5,237 nt of DNA from Promethearchaeota archaeon. GTDB lineage: Archaea; Asgardarchaeota; Lokiarchaeia; Sigynarchaeales; SOKP01. Every line of letters begins with the position of its first letter. Within the stretch, counting starts at the first letter, position 1. The position numbers were made by a program, and so were the translations under genes. Shown here in pieces: positions 1-5,237 of this stretch. The stretch is taken from assembly GCA_014729315.1 (NCBI GenBank), contig WJKD01000023.1, positions 1 through 5,237 of the forward strand. Reading direction: 5' to 3'. The notes beneath the pieces are model-generated. The model saw only the letters and a list, made by a program, of their open reading frames with translations, was not told the DNA's origin and searched no databases.

Positions 1-757
1 CATATACGTAAGCTGCATTCCTATTGGCTGCATCTTCGTAATAATCTTCTTTAAATTTGCTTTGTTCATAACTTAGAAGAAGTCTTGGTTCATTAAGGCG
101 TTGTTTGTCGTATTGGATATCATCCAGATAGAAAATAATGCTTTGTCCGTAATTCATAGCAGCACTAGTCGAAAAACCAAAACCCCCAATAATTGAGGAG
201 AAAGCCATACCTTGTAAATCAAAAGTATACTTTGTCCAAGTTGTCGTTAATGTAATAGTCTTTTTTCTTTGTGCAGGATCTTTGTATGGTCCATCAGCCC
301 CATTTGAATTGACACCTGCCATAAAAAAATCAACCTTTTCTCCGCCATTTTCACCTCTCGCATAAAATGATAGCGTGGTTGAACCAGATAAATTATAACC
401 TGGCATTTGCCCCCAGTTATCTTCTAGATATTGCCAATAGATGCCAGCCCAGTTATTAACGCCAGCAGCGAATTCAATTTTAATGCACGTCAAACCCGAA
501 TAAGGTTTATCCAAAAAATCCCCCTTGTACCTTAGCGCATTAGTATCTCCCATCCAACCAGAAGGAAAGTATATATTTCCACCAGCGTCCTGTTCTGTAT
601 AGACATCTACAGTTTTATGATATTTATCCATAATATAGTATAAATATTGTAGAGCGCTATCTGCAGATGATATATGAATAACTTTTGCTGCTAAGTGATT
701 ATTTATGAATATAATATGTGCCCCCAAGATTACTATTATGAATGCTAATTTTTTCAT
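1..757 (-). CDS. Exported protein with N-terminal beta-sandwich (glycan-binding-like) module; C-terminus beyond window
   Basis: The frame is open from ATG at 757 to the window edge (252 codons, no stop), so the protein is partial. The start is preceded by AAAGGAT at a good distance. Residues 1-24 (MKKLAFIIVILGAHIIFINN, then HLAA) look like a Sec signal peptide without a lipobox. Residues about 51-217 form a beta-sandwich-like module that parallels the C-terminal module of the upstream glucanase gene. Shared blocks are SGWMG, GIYWQ, NWG..PGY.LS, GGEK, the LT..W pair, IGGF and YLD(D/E)I. I recognise this pattern from bacterial proteins accompanying glycoside hydrolases and infer carbohydrate binding. 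After the module comes a charged stretch ending in NRNAAYVY at the edge. I recall similar strings starting a large helical domain in uncharacterised, possibly glycosidase-like proteins, but this is weak. The gene lies 54 bases after the glucanase and is probably co-transcribed with it. Its enzymatic role cannot be judged from this window. Confidence 0.85.
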   Translation of the reverse strand, partial: MKKLAFIIVILGAHIIFINNHLAAKVIHISSADSALQYLYYIMDKYHKTVDVYTEQDAGGNIYFPSGWMGDTNALRYKGDFLDKPYSGLTCIKIEFAAGVNNWAGIYWQYLEDNWGQMPGYNLSGSTTLSFYARGENGGEKVDFFMAGVNSNGADGPYKDPAQRKKTITLTTTWTKYTFDLQGMAFSSIIGGFGFSTSAAMNYGQSIIFYLDDIQYDKQRLNEPRLLLSYEQSKFKEDYYEDAANRNAAYVY

Positions 758-811
758 ATATTAATCCTTTCACAATTTTTCGTAGGTAATGAATTCTAAT
801 AGGATCATACT

Positions 812-2386
812 TCATCTAGCATTACCTCGCATACTACCTTCAAATAGAATCTCATCAAGATAAATTGTACAACCATTGGGATTTTGATTATAATTGGTAA
901 CCCAACAAAATCCGCCAATAACCATGCTCAGGTCTTTTCCAGTCAAATTGAGCGAAAATTTTTGCCAATCACTTGTCAAAGTAAGTACACCAGTCGATAC
1001 AGGACCATAGGAATCAAAATAGTCCAGATTTACATCTTTAATTCCTCCCGTCTTGAACTTTGCTTTTTCACCCCCCTCTTTTCCTTTTACACTAAAGCTT
1101 AATTTTACAGTATCAAATCCAGATATTGAGTTTGAGAGGTCATAACCAGGGTAAAAACCCCAGTTATTGACTGGAAACTGCCAATAAATTCCACCCCAAC
1201 GCCCAGAAGAAGGAGCATAAGTTATCCGAATACAGGACTCACCAGAAAAATGCTCATCAGTACATAATTCATCTATTATTTCTTTTGGATTGGTACCATT
1301 TGAATCTGCACCTGAATATTTTTCAAGTTCCCCCATCCAGCCGCTTGCATAAAAACTATTCAGCGGATCGCACCCGTCTTTATATACATATAAAGGCAAT
1401 TCTTCCTCTTTAGGATCCACAACCCTTGGTGGTCTATTTATTCCAGTTTGTGCTGACTCTGGTACTAAATCTTTTAAATGTTGCTTAATTGTTCCATCTG
1501 ATTGATAAATTCCCCAATGACTTCCAGCCTCTCCTTCAAATTTACTCTTCCATTGCTCATCAAATATTTCAAAGTAAAAATAGTTGATCTTATTACTTTC
1601 AGCCATCGAAATAAAATTTGATAGATAAAACTTTTGATTTTCTGCGCTGGGTGTAGCAGCTCCCTTTGCATCTCCTTCTGATGGCCAACCAGTCTCGCCA
1701 ATAATCATTTCTTTGTCTGGGTACATTGCTTTCAATTCATTCCACTTAGCTAACACGTAGTTAATTGCATCCCCAATCGCAATACCGTCCCAGTATGGAT
1801 AAATATGAACAAATAGAATATCGACAGCTTGTGCTAATTGAGGGTGATCCAGCCAGTCTTTCCATATCTCAGCAGTACCGACACGAAGATTTGTTGCGCT
1901 TTTTACTTCTGAAATAAAATCAAGTAATTGTTGTTCAGAAATATCCTTTCTTAGTAAAACTTCATTACCGACAATCAAACCTTCCACATGGCTTAAATTC
2001 TGGTTTGCTATATTTATCAAATTATTTATTTGTCTTCTATTCTCACATTCATATTTTGAAATCCAAGCTCCGGGATAACAATCAATTCCATACTGTTGAC
2101 AAAGGGAAGGTATTTGTTCTAAATTATCTGTAGCTCCGTAAGTTCGAATGGAGACTGCTAAATTTTTTATAAAAGCAACATCTTCAGAAAGCTCGCTGCT
2201 AGTAGGTTGAATACCAAAGTCTGGATTTTCATTGTCCCGGTGGGGTCCATAGCACAATCCTTCGAACTTATTATCTCCATTTCCATTAGGTTTATTAGGT
2301 GATTTCTCACAACAATTTAAGCATAAAAGATGAAAAGAGAGTACAAGCAATATTGTAAATCGATTAATATAAAAACTACTTCTCAT
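812..2386 (-). CDS. Glycoside hydrolase family 17 beta-1,3-glucanase-like lipoprotein with C-terminal beta-sandwich module
   Basis: The predicted 524-residue protein should hydrolyse (or transglycosylate) beta-1,3-glucan at the cell envelope. Residues 1-26 are a hydrophobic export signal ending in LCLNCC; Cys26 or Cys25 may be lipidated, although the lipobox is imperfect. A short Asn/Gly/Pro-rich linker (29-40) follows. Residues about 41-308 match the GH17 TIM barrel. Visible landmarks are RTYG (81-84), VGNEVLLR with the presumed acid/base Glu142, HIYPYWDG (194-201), IGETGWPS with the presumed nucleophile Glu231, and YFEIFDEQWK (271-280). A proline- and acid-rich linker (about 309-331) leads to a second domain (about 332-516) with GWMG, GGIYWQ, NNWG, GGEK, IGGF and YLDEI blocks, shared with the next gene and probably glycan binding. 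The start at 2386 is supported by AAAGGAG 6-12 bases upstream. The gene lies 24 bases after its upstream neighbour. Fold and catalytic residues are well supported; endo or exo action, and whether it degrades or remodels glucan, are not resolved. Confidence 0.93.
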   Translation of the reverse strand: MRSSFYINRFTILLVLSFHLLCLNCCEKSPNKPNGNGDNKFEGLCYGPHRDNENPDFGIQPTSSELSEDVAFIKNLAVSIRTYGATDNLEQIPSLCQQYGIDCYPGAWISKYECENRRQINNLINIANQNLSHVEGLIVGNEVLLRKDISEQQLLDFISEVKSATNLRVGTAEIWKDWLDHPQLAQAVDILFVHIYPYWDGIAIGDAINYVLAKWNELKAMYPDKEMIIGETGWPSEGDAKGAATPSAENQKFYLSNFISMAESNKINYFYFEIFDEQWKSKFEGEAGSHWGIYQSDGTIKQHLKDLVPESAQTGINRPPRVVDPKEEELPLYVYKDGCDPLNSFYASGWMGELEKYSGADSNGTNPKEIIDELCTDEHFSGESCIRITYAPSSGRWGGIYWQFPVNNWGFYPGYDLSNSISGFDTVKLSFSVKGKEGGEKAKFKTGGIKDVNLDYFDSYGPVSTGVLTLTSDWQKFSLNLTGKDLSMVIGGFCWVTNYNQNPNGCTIYLDEILFEGSMRGNAR

Positions 2387-2410
2387 GATTTCTCCTTTCG
2401 TGATTGAACT

Positions 2411-3712
2411 TTAAAGATTTAAGAAAGCTATCGAATGCGTAAAATACACATGAAATGATGGAGTTATTTCATCTGAGCGTTCTACTGAAATGGAATTACC
2501 AAAGTCCTTTTGATACTCTTTATAAGTCAACAGAATTTTTACACCTAATTTCATTGATTCCTTAAAAACATTCTCTAAACCAACTCCTAAAAAATAATTC
2601 GTCTCTTTTATTTTGCCTATATTAATTTGTTCCTGAATTTGCCTCTCATTAAATCGATGCCATCCTTTAGCTGCCTCTACTGATATTTTTTTTGGTAGCA
2701 ACAAGTTTGTTCCTCCTAAAAACTCTAAGATTATATCCTTGTTTTTACTTAAGTTTCGAATTGGATAAGCAAGATAGATTGGTATGGAAAAGCTACTCCT
2801 GCTAAAAAGTGAACGATTTTTCGATTTTAAAGAATAAAAAATCAGCGCATCTCCGCCAGATGCTCCTTCTTTGATGTAACTCTTTCTAAAATAATTTTCA
2901 TTTTCTATGATATCGGATTCATTCAATTGTGATGTTTGAATTTCGATATGTAGCAATCCCCAAAAACTTATTTTCGCAGCCAGGTTGATTCTGTGTTTAA
3001 GTGAGAGTTGTGGATTATTATGGACAATAAGATAATTATCAGGATTATTAGGATCTAGAATATCATCTGGACGATATTTAACATCGTCTGGGTGTGGAGG
3101 AGTTGTTCTAATATCTTTAGACAAATTGCTTAAGTGTAAATTATCACCAAATTGATAACCAAACACCAAACCTATACTTATATATTTTTTTTTACAAATT
3201 TTTTTTGCCAATTTATCTATCTTATCTACAAAATTAGTTTTTTGTGTTGCTTGAAAAGCAATTCGTTCGTCTATAATAATTAGCTTGCTTATTAAACAGA
3301 TAGCTTTCGCCTTAAATTCTATAATATCACTTCCCTCACAATCGATTTTTGTTATTATAATAGTCCTTGCTCTTTTAGCAATTGTATCTAGCAATTTATC
3401 GATCACTTCGGCAGGATCATCATTATATCTTATCACTTCTGAAATGCTCTTTAAACCTGAATTGGGCAGGAAAGTTATATCACAACTTTTGTTCAAGCTA
3501 TACTGTAAATCTTCAGGATACTTTTCTATGTAGTTTTTGTGATAAAGTGTTTCAAGGATAATCTTAATATCTTCATCTATGCCTTGTGCAATTTCTGCTT
3601 TAGGAAGCATTAAAATTGGGGAAGTGATAGAATCAATTGAACTAGCAAAGCTATTATTTAATATCAAGCTACAAGTAATACCTAAACAGAATAGGTAAGT
3701 CAGTGATTTCAT
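2411..3712 (-). CDS. Secreted protein of unknown function, TolB/CsgG-like N-terminal part and possible beta-barrel C-terminal part
   Basis: I do not recognise this 433-residue protein as a named family. Residues 1-24 are a clear signal peptide (MKSLTYLFCLGITCSLILNN, then SFAS), with cleavage likely near SFAS-S. Residues about 30-175 alternate helix- and strand-like segments. ARTIIITKID, a following strand pair (about 130-152) and a helix DKIDKLAKKI resemble the layout of TolB-N/CsgG/LpoB-type periplasmic domains; this is a weak pattern match. From about 177 the sequence becomes strand-rich with alternating hydrophobic and polar residues: GLVFGYQFGD, INLAAKISFWGLLHIEIQ, FLGVGLENVF, MKLGVKILLTYKEY and a terminal strand, SFHVYFTHSIAFLNL. 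This would fit a small outer-membrane barrel, though the last residue is Leu rather than Phe/Trp. Its ribosome site AAAGGAT begins at the stop codon of the upstream gene 15 bases away, suggesting translational linkage. Adjacent A8 and A9 tracts (3185-3206) sit at the junction of the two parts. Confidence 0.85.
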   Translation of the reverse strand: MKSLTYLFCLGITCSLILNNSFASSIDSITSPILMLPKAEIAQGIDEDIKIILETLYHKNYIEKYPEDLQYSLNKSCDITFLPNSGLKSISEVIRYNDDPAEVIDKLLDTIAKRARTIIITKIDCEGSDIIEFKAKAICLISKLIIIDERIAFQATQKTNFVDKIDKLAKKICKKKYISIGLVFGYQFGDNLHLSNLSKDIRTTPPHPDDVKYRPDDILDPNNPDNYLIVHNNPQLSLKHRINLAAKISFWGLLHIEIQTSQLNESDIIENENYFRKSYIKEGASGGDALIFYSLKSKNRSLFSRSSFSIPIYLAYPIRNLSKNKDIILEFLGGTNLLLPKKISVEAAKGWHRFNERQIQEQINIGKIKETNYFLGVGLENVFKESMKLGVKILLTYKEYQKDFGNSISVERSDEITPSFHVYFTHSIAFLNL

Positions 3713-3727
3713 GATTATTTATCCTTT

Positions 3728-4528
3728 TTATTTTTTCAAACTAAAATCGGATTTTTCTATAATTATTTCGTCAGTCGCTTTTTTCACATTAATCGTATCT
3801 ACATATTCCCAAGTTCTATTTGCTTTATCATTGTATTGAACCTTTAATTGATGTATTCCTTCAAAAACATTTATGACAAAATTTTGTTTAATCGCATGTC
3901 CTACTAATTCTCCGTCTATGAAAACTTTAAACTGCGGCGTTTGGAATGTAAAGCCATAGATATTAATTCTAACCTGTGTTGTATCATGGAGTATTTTTTC
4001 TACGAATTTTTTACTTGATTCTGTCTCGTTAATTTGTTTGTTCAAATTATCTATTTTCAATTCCATTCGCTTAATTTCTTTCGAATCTATATGGCTTTTT
4101 GCTTTTTCTTTTTCTACCTGGCGTGTTAAAGAATCAAGGATTGCTTTTTGGCGTTTTTTGTTTTTTTGTAGTTCATTCCTGTACTGGAGCACTATTTCTT
4201 GAAATTTATTTTTAGCTTGGTTTAGTTCGAAATAAGCGTACTCACGTTTTGCGTTTGCAAGCTCTGTCTTGTACTCCGCTAATTGATTACTCGTTTGAGT
4301 TAGTGGAATTATTATTGATGTCACTGAAGCTACAATCAATATAGTTGCTATGAATAGGCCAATTATTTTTAATACCAAATTGCTGAAATACCATTTTGAA
4401 TTCAAGCGTTTTTCAATTTCTCTCCGCTCTTTATCAAGTTTATTAGTTTCAGCTTTTATTTTACAAATTTCCATTTGGAGACGTTCGATTTCGAGGTCAT
4501 CAAGAGTTTTATTTTCTTGTTTGGACAT
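3728..4528 (-). CDS. Single-pass membrane coiled-coil protein with PEGA-like C-terminal domain
   Basis: No named family is recognised. The chosen start (4528) gives 266 residues. An alternative in-frame ATG at 4564 would add 12 residues but lacks a ribosome site. In the 266-residue numbering, residues about 5-43 are a charged N-terminal helix (ERLQMEICKIKAETNKLDKE), probably coiled coil and cytoplasmic. Residues about 49-75 are one transmembrane helix (LVLKIIGLFIATILIVASVT). Residues about 80-180 are a long Lys/Glu/Gln-rich coiled coil with heptad-like spacing, and residues about 186-260 are a compact beta domain. The core of the beta domain, FKVFIDGELVG followed by VFEGIHQLKVQY, resembles the PEGA layout (strand, IDG turn, short strand, G-H hairpin); PEGA-like domains are common on bacterial surface and envelope proteins. 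The expected topology is N-in, with the coiled coil and beta domain on the periplasmic side. It is first in the apparent operon and may act as an envelope scaffold or spacer; this role is inferred from shape only. Confidence 0.85.
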   Translation of the reverse strand: MSKQENKTLDDLEIERLQMEICKIKAETNKLDKERREIEKRLNSKWYFSNLVLKIIGLFIATILIVASVTSIIIPLTQTSNQLAEYKTELANAKREYAYFELNQAKNKFQEIVLQYRNELQKNKKRQKAILDSLTRQVEKEKAKSHIDSKEIKRMELKIDNLNKQINETESSKKFVEKILHDTTQVRINIYGFTFQTPQFKVFIDGELVGHAIKQNFVINVFEGIHQLKVQYNDKANRTWEYVDTINVKKATDEIIIEKSDFSLKK

Positions 4529-4537
4529 ATTTCCCTC
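4529..4537 (-). promoter_or_regulatory. Ribosome binding site that fixes the start at 4528
   Basis: On the minus strand, GAGGGAAAT immediately precedes ATG 4528-4526, giving a purine-rich Shine-Dalgarno core with about five bases of spacing. The ATG at 4564, 36 bases further upstream in the same frame, is preceded by CGTTCATATAA with no such signal. The shorter product is therefore preferred. Confidence 0.6.
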
Positions 4538-4901
4538 GGCATTCTGACTTAATGAAAATATCATTTATATGAACGAGTTGTATAATTATTATCTTCATAT
4601 CATTAAATCAAATTTTTACGAGATTCAATTATATTTTAAAATATACATAAGGCTAGAAACAAAAGTCATTCTATAAATTGATTCGATTCGTCAACATTGT
4701 ACGCAGATAAAATAATCGGCAGCATGATCAGAATAGGTTTTATTGAGCAGTTATCGGATTCGGTATGTAGGCTCGATCTTCAGCAATCGCAATATTGGCT
4801 ACAAATATAATTTATTTTAAAATACATAAATAATATTAAAATGTCAAGTTAATAATTTGATAACCTGACTTGATAATGTGGCACCAAATGAGTTGGATTA
4901 A
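4538..4901. other. AT-rich non-coding region between divergent genes
   Basis: No convincing gene, RNA or strong hairpin was found here. The part next to the operon is extremely AT-rich (row 4561-4620 has 12 G+C of 60). A central patch (about 4685-4800) is visibly richer in G+C than its flanks. Two near-identical AT strings, ATTTTAAAATATACATAA at 4633-4650 and ATTTTAAAATACATAA at 4814-4829, flank that patch and differ by a two-base indel. TTGATAA occurs twice, 13 bases apart, at 4857-4863 and 4870-4876, close to where the plus-strand frame closes. The region probably contains the promoter of the minus-strand operon and the junction with the truncated plus-strand gene. Confidence 0.55.
4668..4694 (-). 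promoter_or_regulatory. Candidate sigma-70-like promoter for the four-gene operon
   Basis: On the minus strand, TTGACG (4694-4689) is followed after 15 bases by TAGAAT (4673-4668). Each hexamer matches the -35/-10 consensus at five of six positions, but the spacing is shorter than the usual 16-18. The element lies about 140 bases upstream of the start at 4528. In DNA this AT-rich, chance matches are frequent, and other AT-rich -10-like strings lie nearer the gene, so this is only a candidate. Confidence 0.2.
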
Positions 4902-5237
4902 AGAGACCGTGATGAGGGAGAATGCAATCACAAACCTAACTATCTCGAAGGTATCAGTTATGAGCCAAATCTCGCAGAAACCGATGTGACCGAGTCGGAT
5001 ATGGTCGGATTGACCTCATTTTTGTTATTTCGTGTACCAAATCACACACCGCCATATACCAGGTGGTTCCGAAATGATCGCTCCATGTGGGAGATCATCG
5101 GCAAGGATACATTGTTGGAAAGCTACGAATGGCAGGATAATTTGATCGAAGTTTTTGCATCGGGTCCGTTCCCGCTGTTCCAGGGAAGAACCGAGCGGAT
5201 TTCCATGTCCGAACTTCATTCGTACGATCCTGTGGAA
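4902..5237 (+). pseudogene. 5'-truncated fragment of a large secreted FCB-type protein (continues beyond window)
   Basis: A plus-strand frame is open for 112 codons from just after TAA 4899-4901 to the window edge. It reads RDRDEGECNHKPNYLEG, then EPNLAETDVTESDMVGLTSF, then RWFRNDRSMWEIIG, then NLIEVFASGPFPLFQGRTER followed by ISMSELHSYD. From memory, the order D-(V/I)-x-E-S/T-D-x-(I/V)-G-L-T-S-F, a W-containing stretch, then FPL..G.TER(I/F)S belongs to the interior, not the start, of very long secreted proteins in FCB-group candidate phyla, often ahead of fibronectin-like domains. Here no plausible start precedes these motifs: TGA 4866 and TAA 4899 close the frame, and the first candidate starts (GTG 4986, ATG 5001) fall inside the conserved block and lack a ribosome site. 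Base composition is also distinct: rows 4981-5220 have 116 G+C of 240, against about one third in the operon. It could instead be a live gene with an unusual start or a frameshift upstream; the downstream end is not visible. Confidence 0.6.

Noticed and set aside
763..805. ATCCT / AGGAT pairing that could hide the ribosome site of the last gene
   Set aside because: Only five base pairs across a loop of more than 30 bases; not distinguishable from chance.
884..1102. Plus-strand frame antisense to the C-terminal module of the GH17 gene
   Set aside because: The minus-strand frame here encodes conserved module blocks shared with the neighbouring gene; the plus-strand frame is its shadow.
1474..1701. 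Minus-strand 75-codon frame inside the GH17 gene
   Set aside because: It lies out of frame within the catalytic domain, including the nucleophile region, and has no independent support.
4724..4810. Plus-strand 28-codon reading frame beginning ATGATCAGAATAGG in the leader region
   Set aside because: It has no ribosome binding site and no recognisable protein motif, and its short length is expected by chance.
4844..4873. Inverted pair TCAAGT / ACTTGA as a possible terminator or element end
   Set aside because: The arms are only six bases with an 18-base loop, there is no following T run, and the surroundings are AT-rich.
4888..4989. Plus-strand 34-codon frame (MSWIKETVMREN...) overlapping the truncated gene fragment
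   Set aside because: It overlaps, in another frame, a segment whose translation carries recognisable motifs (DRDEGECNHKP, TDVTESD), and it has no ribosome site.
5025..5219. Minus-strand 64-codon frame opposite the plus-strand fragment
   Set aside because: It is antisense to the frame with clear protein similarity, and its translation lacks domain or signal features.
1..5237. CRISPR array, tRNA or rRNA, insertion sequence, or toxin-antitoxin/defence system
   Set aside because: No regularly spaced repeats, cloverleaf-like segments, transposase motifs or paired small genes were seen on either strand.

Overview
The window (about one third G+C over most of its length) carries a compact run of four genes on the minus strand, read from about 4528 down past position 1. 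The right end, 4902-5237, is different: it is a richer-in-GC fragment of an unrelated gene on the plus strand. Signal peptides, a likely lipoprotein, a possible outer-membrane barrel and strong AAAGGA-type ribosome binding sites indicate a Gram-negative-type, diderm bacterium. The plus-strand fragment has block motifs (TDVTESDMVGLTSF, FPLFQGRTERISMS) that I associate with very large secreted proteins of FCB-group candidate phyla (Marinimicrobia, KSB1, Calditrichota, Ignavibacteria). This placement rests on memory of that family, not on a search.

Layout in transcription order. First, 4528-3728 encodes a membrane-anchored coiled-coil protein with a PEGA-like C-terminal beta domain. After 15 bases, 3712-2411 encodes a secreted protein of unknown function: its N-terminal part resembles a TolB/CsgG-type periplasmic domain and its C-terminal part could be a beta barrel. 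After 24 bases, 2386-812 encodes a probable lipoprotein beta-1,3-glucanase of glycoside hydrolase family 17 with both catalytic glutamates, followed by a beta-sandwich module. After 54 bases, 757 down to the window edge encodes a second exported protein that begins with a related copy of that module and then runs out of the window. The tight spacing and shared direction suggest one operon. No terminator hairpin is evident between the genes.

Working hypothesis (inference): the last two genes make an envelope- or surface-located system acting on a beta-1,3-glucan, such as laminarin or a self-made glucan. They share one putative glycan-binding module. The first two genes supply envelope proteins of unknown role. 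There is no SusC/SusD pair, transporter or glycosyltransferase inside the window, so the direction (degradation or synthesis/remodelling) cannot be decided here.

The region 4529-4901 is a very AT-rich non-coding stretch that may hold the operon promoter. The plus-strand reading frame beyond it is closed by stops at 4866 and 4899 although the protein similarity looks internal. This suggests a truncated gene at the border of an AT-rich, possibly acquired, block.
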